From Streptomyces sp. HUAS YS2 (GTDB lineage: Bacteria; Actinomycetota; Actinomycetes; Streptomycetales; Streptomycetaceae): 64,000 bases of DNA. The translations under genes were made by a program, and so were the position numbers. Within the stretch, counting starts at the first letter, position 1; every line of letters starts with the position of its first letter. The notes below the pieces were generated by a model. It was not told the origin of the DNA, made no database searches, and worked only from the letters and a program-made list of their open reading frames with translations. This document shows, piece by piece, positions 18,228 to 27,800 of this stretch. The stretch is taken from assembly GCF_033343995.1 (NCBI RefSeq), contig NZ_CP137573.1:6915001-6979000 (forward strand), written 5' to 3'.

Positions 18228-18253
18228 ACTTATGGTTGACGCCCGTCATAAGT
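18228..18253. promoter_or_regulatory. Probable ROK operator
   Basis: A perfect 7-bp inverted repeat, ACTTATG (18228-18234) and CATAAGT (18247-18253), is separated by 12 bp. It covers the whole -35 box of the promoter for the oxidoreductase gene, the expected place for a repressor site. Being AT-rich, it stands out from the surrounding sequence. Assignment to the divergent ROK protein rests on position. Confidence 0.6.
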
Positions 18254-18265
18254 CATTCATAGGAT
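18236..18265 (+). promoter_or_regulatory. SigA-type promoter, probably leaderless transcript
   Basis: The -35 TTGACG (18236-18241), an 18-bp spacer and the -10 TAGGAT (18260-18265) are close to the actinomycete housekeeping consensus. The ATG at 18273 is 7 bp after the -10, where transcription would start, so the mRNA would have no 5' leader. No SD sits before that ATG, which agrees. Confidence 0.6.
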
Positions 18266-18272
18266 CCGAAAC

Positions 18273-19364
18273 ATGCTCGACATACGACGACAGTCAGCGG
18301 AAGTCCGGGTGGGGATCGTCGGAACTGGCTTCATCGGCCGGGTCCATGCCCGAGCAGCACGGCAGGCGGGCGCACGTCTCGTCGGCATCGCGGGAACGGA
18401 CCTGGCGAACGCCCTGGAGGGCGCCCAGGCGGTCGGCGCCGAGAAGGCCTTCGAATCGGTCACCGAACTGATCACGTCCGGCCTCATCGACGTCCTGCAC
18501 ATCTGCACCCCGAACCATCTGCACGCCCCCATCGCGCTCGAGGCGATGGACGCCGGCCTGGCCGTGATCTGTGAGAAGCCGCTGGCGACCGAGGCTCCGA
18601 CGGCCCAGCTGATGGCCCGACGGGCCGCGGACGCGGGGGTCGTGGCCGCAGTCCCCTTCGCCTACCGATTCCACCCGATGGTCAGGGAGGCCAGGGAGCG
18701 CCTGAACGCACTCGGCCGCATCAGCCTGATCCAGGGCAGCTACCTCCAGGACTGGCTGCTGGAGTCGACCGACGACAACTGGCGGGTGGACCCGGCGCAG
18801 GGCGGCCCCGGACGCACCATCGGCGACATCGGCTCGCACTGGTTCGACCTCGTCGAGTTCGTGACGGGGGACCCGATCACCAAGGTCTGTGCCCAGACCT
18901 CCGTGGTCGTTCCGCAGCGCAACGGCGGCGGGCCGGTCCTCACCGAGGACCTGGCCACCGTGCAGTTCGCCACCGCGTCCGGAGCCCTCGGCTCGGTCTC
19001 GGTCAGCCAGGTCGCCCCGGGCCGCAAGAACCGCCTCTTCTTCGAGGTGTCCGCCGCCTCCGGAAGCATCGCCTTCGACCAGGAGACCCCCGACCGGCTT
19101 TGGCTCGGCGGCCGCAGCGGATCCCAGGCCCTCGTACGCGACCCCCTCAGTCTTTCGGAGGCCGCCAAGCGGTACTCGCCGCTGCCGGCCGGGCACCCGC
19201 AGGGGTTCCATGACTGCTTCGACGCCTTCGTGGCCGATGCCTATGCCGCGATCGGCGGGGACACCCGCGAAGGGCTGCCCACCTTCGAGGACGGTGCCCG
19301 CGCCAGTCGGCTCACCGACGCCGCCCTCCGGTCGGCACACGAAGGGGCGTGGGTGGCGTGCTGA
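18273..19364 (+). CDS. Gfo/Idh/MocA-family oxidoreductase
   Basis: This is a 363-aa NAD(P)-dependent sugar or inositol dehydrogenase-like protein. A Rossmann motif GIVGTGFIG is near residues 14-22. ICTPNHLHAPIALEAMDAG is typical of strand 4/helix. The catalytic lysine is in the CEKPLA motif. The C-terminal beta-sheet domain has GDIGSHWFD, a histidine/aspartate signature for the substrate site. The likely reaction is oxidation of a hydroxyl on a sugar or cyclitol. It is first in the operon and overlaps the ABC ATPase gene by a few bases. No SD precedes ATG 18273, consistent with a leaderless start. The substrate is unknown. Confidence 0.88.
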   Translation: MLDIRRQSAEVRVGIVGTGFIGRVHARAARQAGARLVGIAGTDLANALEGAQAVGAEKAFESVTELITSGLIDVLHICTPNHLHAPIALEAMDAGLAVICEKPLATEAPTAQLMARRAADAGVVAAVPFAYRFHPMVREARERLNALGRISLIQGSYLQDWLLESTDDNWRVDPAQGGPGRTIGDIGSHWFDLVEFVTGDPITKVCAQTSVVVPQRNGGGPVLTEDLATVQFATASGALGSVSVSQVAPGRKNRLFFEVSAASGSIAFDQETPDRLWLGGRSGSQALVRDPLSLSEAAKRYSPLPAGHPQGFHDCFDAFVADAYAAIGGDTREGLPTFEDGARASRLTDAALRSAHEGAWVAC

Positions 19365-20794
19365 GGATGACGGGCATCTGCAAGAGCTTCCCCGGCGCCC
19401 GCGTGCTCACCGACGTCGACCTCGACGTGGAGCGCGGCGAAGTGCACGCCCTCATCGGTGAGAACGGCGCCGGGAAGTCCACGCTCATGAAGATCCTCGC
19501 CGGTGTGCACACGCCGGACGAGGGCACGATCGCGCTCGACGGCCGGACGGTCTCCTTCAAACACCCGACGGACGCCCAGCGCGCGGGCGTGGCGATCATC
19601 TACCAGGAACTCACCCTCCTCCCCGAACGGACCGTCGCCGAGAACGTCTTCCTCGGCCGCGAGCCGAAGCGTCGCGGGCTGGTGGACAGGAAGGCGATGG
19701 AGGCAACCACCGCCGAGCTCCTCGAGGGACTCGGTGAAGTCTCCTTCGGCCCCCGCGATCTGGTGCGCCGTCTCTCCGTGGCTCAGCAGCAGGTGGTCGA
19801 GATCGTCAAGGCGCTCTCGGTGGACGCCCGTATCGTCGTCATGGACGAGCCGACGGCCGCCCTGGCCGAGAGCGAGGTCGAGCTGCTGTACCGGTTGGTC
19901 CGCCGGCTCAGCGAACGCGGCGTCGCCGTCCTCTACATCTCGCACCGCCTGCGGGAGATCTTCGAACTCGCCGACCGCGTCACGGTGCTCAAGGACGGCG
20001 CCAAGGTCACCACCCGGCCCATCGGGGAACTCACCACCGCCGAGCTCGTCCGGCTGATGGTCGGCCGCGAGCTCACCGACTACTACCCGCCACGTGCGAC
20101 AGAGCCTGCCGGGGACGTGCTCCTCTCGGTACGTGGCGGCGGCAACGCCACCCTCGACGGCATCGACCTGGAGCTACGGGCGGGAGAGATCGTCGGTCTG
20201 GCCGGTCTGCAGGGCGCCGGCCGTACCGAACTCGCCAAGGCCCTGTTCGGCGCCGAACCCTTCACCCGCGGCGAGATGACGCCCCGGCGCCCCCGCTCGG
20301 TACGCGACGGAATCGCCGCGGGCATCGGGCTCGTCACCGAGGACCGCAAAGCCGAGGGGCTCGCCCTGCACCAGTCGGTACGCGACAACGCCCTTCTCGC
20401 GGCCCGGGCCCGCGGCGGACCCGCCGGAACCTCGGTCCTGGACCTCCTGCGGCGGGTGCGTCTCGCCCCGCCCCGTCCCGAGACGGAGGTCCAGTACCTC
20501 TCCGGCGGCAATCAGCAGAAGGTCGTCCTCGCCAAGTGGCTGACGGTGGCACCGAAGGTACTTCTGTTCGACGAGCCCACCCGCGGCGTCGACGTCGGAG
20601 CGAAGGCCGCCATCCACGAGCTCGTACGGGAACTGGCCGAGGACGGCATGGCCGTCCTGATGATCTCCTCCGAGCTCCCCGAACTCATCGGCATGAGCGA
20701 CCGCATCGTCGTCCTCCGAGACGGACGCATCGCCGGTCATCTGCCCGCAGACTCCTCGGAGGAAGCCGTGATGCACCTGGCGGCCGGATCATGA
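19358..20794 (+). CDS. Sugar ABC transporter ATP-binding protein (RbsA/MglA type)
   Basis: This is a ~478-aa tandem-NBD ATPase. NBD1 has Walker A GENGAGKST, signature LSVAQQQVVEI and Walker B VVMDEPTAAL. NBD2 has the degenerate Walker A GLQGAGRTEL usual for the C-terminal half of RbsA proteins, signature LSGGNQQKVVLAKWL and Walker B LLFDEPTRGVDVG. It powers import of a pentose- or hexose-like sugar. GTG 19358 overlaps the upstream stop (GTGCTGA); ATG 19367 and GTG 19349 are alternatives. It is followed by two permeases in an ATGA-overlap series. Confidence 0.93.
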   Translation: MLRMTGICKSFPGARVLTDVDLDVERGEVHALIGENGAGKSTLMKILAGVHTPDEGTIALDGRTVSFKHPTDAQRAGVAIIYQELTLLPERTVAENVFLGREPKRRGLVDRKAMEATTAELLEGLGEVSFGPRDLVRRLSVAQQQVVEIVKALSVDARIVVMDEPTAALAESEVELLYRLVRRLSERGVAVLYISHRLREIFELADRVTVLKDGAKVTTRPIGELTTAELVRLMVGRELTDYYPPRATEPAGDVLLSVRGGGNATLDGIDLELRAGEIVGLAGLQGAGRTELAKALFGAEPFTRGEMTPRRPRSVRDGIAAGIGLVTEDRKAEGLALHQSVRDNALLAARARGGPAGTSVLDLLRRVRLAPPRPETEVQYLSGGNQQKVVLAKWLTVAPKVLLFDEPTRGVDVGAKAAIHELVRELAEDGMAVLMISSELPELIGMSDRIVVLRDGRIAGHLPADSSEEAVMHLAAGS

Positions 20795-21780
20795 CCCAAC
20801 AGCTCCAGCCCCTTCCGCTGAAGGGGCTCGCCCCGCGCGGGGTCGCCGCCGACAGCCCCGCCCGGGCCGTCTTCATGGCGCTGGGTGTCATGATCATGAT
20901 CGGATGGGCCCTCTTCGCCTTCGACGGCGGCCAGTTCTTCGGCCAGAGCAACATCGTCGGGATCCAGCAGCGCTCCGCGGCCCTCGGCATCGTCGCCGTC
21001 GGCCAGACCCTCGCCATCCTCGCCGGTTCGCTGGACCTGTCCGTGGCCTTCCTGATGAGCCTCTGCTCGCTCGTCGCCGCCGAGACCATGGCCCAGTACG
21101 GCGTCCTCCCCGCCATCGGCGCCGTCCTCCTCGTCAGCGCGCTCACCGGCCTCGTCAACGGCTTCGTCATCACCCGGCTGAAGGTGCACGCCTTCATCGC
21201 CACACTCGGCGTGTCGCTCATCATCAAAGGCATCCTGGAACACCGCTACGACGGCCCCGCCGGCCGCGTGCCCGAGTCGTTCCAGCACCTCGGCTACGAC
21301 CGTGTCGGCCCCGTGCCCGTCTCCGCCCTGCTCTGGCTGGCGATCGCGGCAGCGGCCTGGTTCCTGCTGCGCCACACCCCGCTCGGCCATCGCATCTACG
21401 CCGTCGGCGGCAGCCCCGAGGTGGCCCGCCTGTCGGGAGTACGGACCGGACGTGTCGTCGTCGCCACCCATGTCCTCTGCTCCCTGACCGCCGGAGCCGC
21501 CGGTCTGCTGCTCGCCGCCCGACTCGGCGCCGGTGCCCCCACCGTCGGCACCGACGGCGGCTACGACCTGGAGTCCATCGCCGCCGTCGTGCTCGGCGGC
21601 ACCGCCCTCGCCGGCGGCAAGGGCGGCGTCGCGGGCACGGTCGGCGGCGTGCTTCTCCTCGCCGTCCTCGACAGCGTCTTCAACCAGCTGGAGATCGATT
21701 CCTTCGCCAAGGACGTGGTACGGGGCGTCGTCCTCGTCGCCGCCCTGGCGATCTACGCCCGTCGGAGGCGAGCACAATGA
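20791..21780 (+). CDS. Sugar ABC transporter permease (RbsC type), first
   Basis: This is a 329-aa multi-pass membrane protein of the BPD_transp_2 / RbsC family. Conserved stretches include VGQTLAILAGSLDLSVAF, GLVNGFVITRLKVHAFIATL and AAVVLGGTALAGGKGG. It should form the membrane channel with the permease at 21777. ATG 20791 overlaps the ATPase stop (ATGA), and its own stop overlaps the next start in the same way. A ~25-residue soluble N-terminus comes before the first membrane segment. Confidence 0.93.
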   Translation: MTQQLQPLPLKGLAPRGVAADSPARAVFMALGVMIMIGWALFAFDGGQFFGQSNIVGIQQRSAALGIVAVGQTLAILAGSLDLSVAFLMSLCSLVAAETMAQYGVLPAIGAVLLVSALTGLVNGFVITRLKVHAFIATLGVSLIIKGILEHRYDGPAGRVPESFQHLGYDRVGPVPVSALLWLAIAAAAWFLLRHTPLGHRIYAVGGSPEVARLSGVRTGRVVVATHVLCSLTAGAAGLLLAARLGAGAPTVGTDGGYDLESIAAVVLGGTALAGGKGGVAGTVGGVLLLAVLDSVFNQLEIDSFAKDVVRGVVLVAALAIYARRRRAQ

Positions 21781-22718
21781 GACGCGACCTTCCCCTCTTC
21801 GGCGTCCTGGCCGTGCTCCTCGTGGCGATCGCGATCGCCAACCCGCTCTTCCTCGAACCCGAAGGCCTCCTCGCCTTCGTCAAGCGGGCGGCCCCGCTGG
21901 CCATCCTCGCCGCAGGCCAGTACTTCGTCATCGTGTCCGGCGAGTTCGATCTCTCCGTCGGCTCGCTCGTGACCGCCGAAGTCGTCATCGCCGCCCGGCT
22001 GATCGACGGCGACTCCGACGCCACCTGGCCGGTCGTCCTGCTGCTGCTCGCCTTCGGTGCCCTCATCGGCCTCGTCAACGGGCTGGCGACGACCGTGCTG
22101 AAGGTGCCGTCCTTCATCGTGACCCTGGGCATGCTCCTGATCCTTTCCGGAGCGGTCTTCCTGTGGACCGGCGGCTCCCCCCGGGGCGCCCTCTCGGAGG
22201 AGTTCCGTCAGTTCGGCCGCGGCAGCCTGGGGCCGGTGCCGTGGTCGGTCCTCGTTCTCGTCGCCGCCGTCGCGGCCGTCATCACCCTCATGCGCTCCGA
22301 CTTCGGGCGCACCCTGATGGCCGCGGGCGACAACCCGCTCGCCGCCGGCCTGTCCGGGGTGCGCGTGCTGCGGGTGAAGACGACCGCCTTCGTCCTGTCC
22401 GGTCTGTCGGCCGCTGTCTGCGCCGTCCTGCTCGGCGGATTCGCCGGGGTGTCCGCCAAGGTCGGCGAAGGCCTGGAGTTCCAGGCGATCACCGCGGTCG
22501 TCCTCGGCGGCGTCGTGCTCGGCGGGGGGCGCGGCTCCGCCGTGGCCGCCATCGCCGGAACCTTCACGCTCCAAGCCCTCTTCACGCTGCTCAACCTGTA
22601 CGGGATCTCCGGCGCCCTCGAATACACCGTGCAGGGCCTCATCCTCGTCATCGCCGTCGCCCTCGGGAACGTCCGGTTCCCGCGGCGCATCAGGTCCTCC
22701 GCCTCCACCACCGCCTAG
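21777..22718 (+). CDS. Sugar ABC transporter permease (RbsC type), second
   Basis: This is a 313-aa multi-pass permease paralogous to the preceding one. AAGQYFVIVSGEFDLSVGSL and LVNGLATTVLKVPSFIVTLG are the family signatures, and AITAVVLGGVVLGGGRG is near the C-terminus. The ATG start at 21777 overlaps the previous stop (ATGA). Two distinct permease genes suggest a heterodimeric channel. The substrate-binding lipoprotein follows 10 bp later. Confidence 0.93.
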   Translation: MRRDLPLFGVLAVLLVAIAIANPLFLEPEGLLAFVKRAAPLAILAAGQYFVIVSGEFDLSVGSLVTAEVVIAARLIDGDSDATWPVVLLLLAFGALIGLVNGLATTVLKVPSFIVTLGMLLILSGAVFLWTGGSPRGALSEEFRQFGRGSLGPVPWSVLVLVAAVAAVITLMRSDFGRTLMAAGDNPLAAGLSGVRVLRVKTTAFVLSGLSAAVCAVLLGGFAGVSAKVGEGLEFQAITAVVLGGVVLGGGRGSAVAAIAGTFTLQALFTLLNLYGISGALEYTVQGLILVIAVALGNVRFPRRIRSSASTTA

Positions 22719-22728
22719 AGGAAGCATC

Positions 22729-23937
22729 ATGTCCATCCCCAGACGCGTTCTCGCCGCCTCCACCGTCGCCGCACTCGTCGCGCTGACCGGCTGTTCCAGC
22801 GACCTGCCCAAGGACTCGGCCGGTTCCCGAGCCTCCTCCGGCGCCTCGAAGGGCTCCGACGGGAAGAAGACCGGCGACCAGTCCACATTCTTCGTCCAGG
22901 CCGACTACGACGCGCAGCTCGCCATGCGCACGGCGAAGGCGACCGGACCCGCCGACAAGCCGTGGGAGCAGGCCATCGACCCGAAGCCGGTCGATACGGC
23001 GCCGTACAAGAAGTCCGGCCCGTACCACCTCTGCTTCTCCAACGCCGCCACCAACAACCCCTGGCGCCAGGTGGGTTGGAAGACCATGCAGGCCGAGGTC
23101 GCCGCCCACCCGGAGATCGCGAAGTTCACCGTCCTGGACGCCGAGGGCAAGGACGACAAGCAGATCTCCGACATCGCCGAACTCCAGGCCAAGGGCTGTG
23201 ACGCGCTCATCGTCTCGCCCAACACCACGGCCACGCTCACCCCGGCCGTCAAGGGCGCCTGCCCGAAGGTCCCGGTCGTCGTCTTCGACCGCGGTGTCGA
23301 CACCGACTGTCCCGTGACCTTCGTCAAGCCGATCGGCGGCTACGCCTTCGGCGCGGAGGCCGCGGAGTTCCTCACCCGGAAGGTGAAGCCGGGCGGGAAG
23401 GTCCTCGCGCTGCGCATCCTGCCCGGCGTCGATGTCCTGGAGACCCGCTGGTCCGCCGCGAAGGCCACCTTCGACAAGAGTGAACTCGACGTCGTGGGCG
23501 TCGAGTTCACCGACGGCGACGCCGCGAAGACCAAGAGCGTCGTCACCGACTACATCCAGCGCCACGGCACCATCGACGGCGTCTGGCTGGACGCCGGCGC
23601 CACCTCCGTCGCCGCCGTCGAGGCCTTCGAGGACGCCGGTCTGCCCGTCCCGCCGATCAACGGCGAGGACCAGCAGGACTTCCTGCAGAAGTGGAAGGAC
23701 GCGAAGCTCACGGCGATCGCCCCGACCTACCCGACGTACCAGTGGCGCACCGCGGTCATCGCCGCGCTGAAGGTCCTCAAGGGGGAGAGCGTGCCGAAGG
23801 TCTGGAACCTGCCGCAGCCGACCATCACCCAGGAGAACCTGGACACCTACCTCAAGCCCGGCATGCCGCCGCTGCACTACGCGCTCTGCGGCTGCGAGAA
23901 GATGGCCGGCTACCCGCAGAAGTGGGGCGGCAAGTAG
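22729..23937 (+). CDS. Sugar ABC transporter substrate-binding lipoprotein
   Basis: This is a 402-aa lipoprotein. The signal peptide ends in the lipobox LTGC at residues 19-22, so it is anchored to the outer face of the membrane. A serine/lysine-rich linker follows, then a type-I periplasmic-binding fold starting near residue 100 (YHLCFSNAATNNPWRQVG). ISDIAELQAKGCDALIVSP and VPVVVFDRGVDTDC are typical sugar-binding segments. The many cysteines (CFS, GACP, TDCP, LCGCEK) are unusual for the family and may form disulfides. ATG 22729 has AGAGGAAG upstream. The next gene starts within its stop codon. Confidence 0.92.
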   Translation: MSIPRRVLAASTVAALVALTGCSSDLPKDSAGSRASSGASKGSDGKKTGDQSTFFVQADYDAQLAMRTAKATGPADKPWEQAIDPKPVDTAPYKKSGPYHLCFSNAATNNPWRQVGWKTMQAEVAAHPEIAKFTVLDAEGKDDKQISDIAELQAKGCDALIVSPNTTATLTPAVKGACPKVPVVVFDRGVDTDCPVTFVKPIGGYAFGAEAAEFLTRKVKPGGKVLALRILPGVDVLETRWSAAKATFDKSELDVVGVEFTDGDAAKTKSVVTDYIQRHGTIDGVWLDAGATSVAAVEAFEDAGLPVPPINGEDQQDFLQKWKDAKLTAIAPTYPTYQWRTAVIAALKVLKGESVPKVWNLPQPTITQENLDTYLKPGMPPLHYALCGCEKMAGYPQKWGGK

Positions 23938-24770
23938 TGCCCGCGACAGGCGTCAACACCTGGGTCTGGGATTCGCCGTCGACCGACCTGACGCTCGGCC
24001 GGCTCGTTCCGAGGATCGCCGGATGGGGCTTCGACGTGATCGAACTCCCCGTCGAGCAGCCGGGCGAATGGTCACCGGGCCGGACCGCCGAACTCCTCCA
24101 CGACCACGGCCTCGCCGCCTCGGTGGTTCTCGTCATGGCTCCCGGCAGGGAGCTGGTGGCGGCCTCGCCGGAGACCGTCCGCGACACGCAGGACTACCTG
24201 AAGCACTGCGTGGACGTCGCCGTCGCCGTCGGCTCCCCGACGATCAGCGGCCCGGCGTACGCCTCCGTGGGGCGCACCTGGAAGCTGGACACGGACGAAC
24301 GGCGCACCGTCCTCGCCGAACTGCGGGAGAACCTCCGGCCCGTCGCCGCGTACGCGGCGGAGCGCGGCGTACGCATCGGGGTCGAGCCCCTCAACCGGTA
24401 CGAGACGAGCCTGATCAACACCGTGGAACAGGCTCTCGACGCCCTTCCCGACGAGTGCGGCCTCGCACTCGACACGTACCACCTCAACATCGAGGAAAGG
24501 AGTCCCGCCCAGGCGATCCGGGATGCGGGATCCCGCATCGCGCACATCCAGGTGTGCGGCACGGACCGAGGCGCCCCCGGCGCCGACCACTTCGACTGGA
24601 CCGGCTTCGCCGACGCGGTCAAGGACGCGGACTACACCGGTCCGTGGGTCATCGAGTCCTTCACCCCTGACAACACCACCATCGCGACCGCCGCCTCCAT
24701 CTGGCGGCCCCTGGCGGCCAGTCAGGACGCCCTCGCGACCGACGGACTCGCGTTCCTGCGCACCCTGTGA
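23937..24770 (+). CDS. D-tagatose/D-psicose 3-epimerase-like sugar isomerase
   Basis: This is a 277-aa xylose-isomerase-like TIM barrel. GVEPLNRYETSLINT carries the metal-binding glutamate of the DTEase family. LALDTYHLNIEE (Asp/His ligands) and HIQVCGTDRGAPG follow, and the final metal glutamate is in WVIESF. The likely reaction is C3 epimerisation of a keto sugar or cyclitol ketone, using the product of the operon's dehydrogenase. The GTG start at 23937 overlaps the last base of the previous stop; it gives VPATGVNTWVW, a normal N-terminus for the barrel. The substrate is inference. Confidence 0.85.
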   Translation: MPATGVNTWVWDSPSTDLTLGRLVPRIAGWGFDVIELPVEQPGEWSPGRTAELLHDHGLAASVVLVMAPGRELVAASPETVRDTQDYLKHCVDVAVAVGSPTISGPAYASVGRTWKLDTDERRTVLAELRENLRPVAAYAAERGVRIGVEPLNRYETSLINTVEQALDALPDECGLALDTYHLNIEERSPAQAIRDAGSRIAHIQVCGTDRGAPGADHFDWTGFADAVKDADYTGPWVIESFTPDNTTIATAASIWRPLAASQDALATDGLAFLRTL

Positions 24771-24813
24771 CACCTCTCCGCCACACGCTCGCCGTCCCAA
24801 GGAGAAGCCCCTC

Positions 24814-27800
24814 ATGCCACGACCATGGGTGAAGCGCGCCCTCGTCGCGCTCACCGTCCCCCTCCTCTGCCTCACCACGCTGCAGGCCGCACCCGCTCTG
24901 GCCAGGGAATCGGACACGGCCGAAGCCGATTTCAAGGTCCTGCTCTTCACGAAGACGGCGGCCGGCGCCTACCGGCACGACTCCATCGACGCCGCCGTCC
25001 AGACCTTCACCCAGCTTGCCGCCGAGAACGCCTTCCAGGTGGACCGGAGCGAGGACGCCGACGTCTTCAACTCCACCACGCTGAACACCTACGACGCCGT
25101 GGTCATGCTCCAGACCTCCGGCATGGTCTGGGACACCGACGCCCAGCGTGCCGCCGCTCAGGAGTACGTGCGCAGCGGCCATGGAATCGTGGCCGTCCAC
25201 AACGCCACGGACATGAACATCGAGTCCCAGTTCCCGTGGTGGGACCAGGTGGTCATGGCGGGCGCCCACATGACCGCGCACTCCAGCATCGTGCAGGGCA
25301 CGGCCAAGGTCGCGGACCAGGCGCACCCGTCGACGAAGGGGCTTCCGGACCGCTGGACGCGGACCGAGGAGTGGTACAACTTCGACAAGAACACGCGCGG
25401 CGACGTGCACGTGCTCGTCACGGCGGACGAGACCACCTACGACGCCGGCGGCGCCAAGATGGGTGTCGACCACCCGATCTCCTGGTGCCGCAACGCCGAG
25501 GGCGGCAAGGTGTGGGCCACCGCCATGGGCCACCAGGCATCCTCCTACAGTGAGCCGCTGTTCAAGCAGCACCTCCTCGGCGGCCTCAAGTGGGCGGCCG
25601 GCGCGGCGGCCGGCGACTGCGGCGGCACCGTCTCCAACCGCTACCAGAAGGTGACCCTGGACAGCGCGCCCGACCAGCCCATGCAGCTGGACGTGGCCGC
25701 CGACGGCGATGTCTGGTACGTCTCCCGCTCCGGCGCCGTGAACGTCATCCACACCCATGACAACGTGCCCGAGACGCATGTCGCAGGCCGCCTCAGCGTC
25801 TACGACGGCGGCGAGGACGGCGGCATCGGCCTCGCCCTCGATCCGGACTTCGCCACCAACCGGTGGGTGTACGTGAACCACTCGCCGGCCGGCACCGCCG
25901 AGATCAACCGGGTCTCGCGGTTCACCGTCAAGAGCGACGACACCCTCGACATGGACAGCGCGAAGACCGTCATCGAGGTCCCGGCCTACCGCGAGACGGA
26001 CGAGCCCGGCCACACCGGCGGCGGCCTCGACTTCGGCCCCGGCGGAAACCTCTACATCGGTGTCGGTGACGACACCAACCCCTTCGCCTCCGACGGCTAC
26101 ACGCCGATCGACGAGCGGCCGGGCCGCGAGAAGTACGACGCCCAGCGCTCCTCCGCCAACACCAACGACCTGCGCGGCAAGATCCTGCGCGTCCACCCCG
26201 AGGACGGCGGCGGCTACTCGGTCCCCGCGGGCAACCTGTTCGCTCCGGGCACCGCCAAGACCCGTCCCGAGATCTACGCGATGGGCTTCCGCAACGCCTT
26301 CCGCTTCGCCGTCGACCCGGTGACCGGATGGATATCCACCGGCGACTACGGGCCCGACGCGGGCTCGGCCGACCCGGACCGCGGCCCCGAGGGCACTGTC
26401 GAGTGGAACCTCGTCAAGCAGCCCGGCTTCTACGGCTGGCCCTACTGTGTCGGCAACAACACCCCGTTCAACGACTACAACTTCGCCACCGGCACCTCCG
26501 GCACGAAGTTCGACTGCGCGGCACCGGTCAACAACTCGCCGAACAACACCGGCCTGACCGACCTCCCCGCGGCCAAGGCCGCCACGGTCTGGTACGACTA
26601 CCACGCCTCCGCCGAGTTCCCCGAGATCGAGGCCACCGGCGGCGCGGCCCCGATGGGCGGCCCGTTCTACCACTACGACGCGGCCAGCACCTCGGAACGC
26701 AAGTTCCCCGAGTACTACGACAAGACCCCGTTCTTCTACGAGTGGAGCCGCAACTTCGTCAAGGAGTTCCGCCTCGACTCCGCCGGCGGACTCCTGAAGA
26801 TCAGCCCCTTCGTCGCCCAGCTCGCCCCGCGCGCCCCGATCGACATGAAGTTCGGCCCCGACGGCGCCATGTACATCGCCGAATGGGGCAACGGCTTCGG
26901 GCACTCCAACACCGACGACGGGATCTACCGCGTCGACTACGTCGCCGGCAACCGCACGCCGCTGGCGAAGATCGGCGCCACCCCCGACTCCGGTCAGGCG
27001 CCGCTGGAGGTCACCTTCTCCGCCGACGGCTCTGCCGACCCGGACGGCGACGCCCTCACCTACAACTGGGACTTCGGCGACGGCGCCACGGGAACCGGCG
27101 CGCACCCGACGCACACCTACACCGCCAACGGCACCTACACGGCCCGTCTGACGGTCTCCGACAGCGCCGGCAAGGCGGGCATCGCGAGCACGACGATCAC
27201 CGTCGGCAACACCCGCCCCAAGGTCACCTTCGCCGACCCGCCCAACGGTGGCGTCATCGACTTCGGAGACACCATCACGTACCGGGTCGACGTGAGCGAC
27301 CCGGAGGACGGCGCCGTCGACTGCTCCAAGGTCGTCGTCACCGCCGCCCTCGGCCACGACAGCCACAGCCACGACACCGGCCAGTACACCGGATGCACCG
27401 GGACGATCGTCACCAGCGCCTCCGGCCACGACGCCACCGCCAACACCTCCATCGTCCTGTCGGCCGACTACACCGACAACGGCGGTCTCAAGGGCACCAC
27501 GACCGTCACCCTCCAGCCGCGCCACAAGCAGGCCGAGTACTACACCGGCCAGTCCGGGGTGCGGATCGTCGAGCAGAGCGGCGCCGAGAACGGCAAGCGC
27601 ATCGGCGACATCGACGACAACGACTGGATCTCCTTCAAGCCGCTGAACCTGGCCGGTGTCGAGACCGTCACCTTCCGGCTCTCGGCCCCCACCGCCACCG
27701 GCGGCTCCATCGAGCTCCGGGCGGGCTCACCGACCGGCGCCCTGATCGCCACCAGCCCCGTCCCGGCCACCGGTGACTGGGACACGTACGTCAACGTCGT

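Noticed and set aside
24661..27525. 954-codon minus-strand open frame rich in Gly/Val
   Set aside because: It is antisense to the secreted ThuA/dehydrogenase protein; composition is that of a frame shadow.
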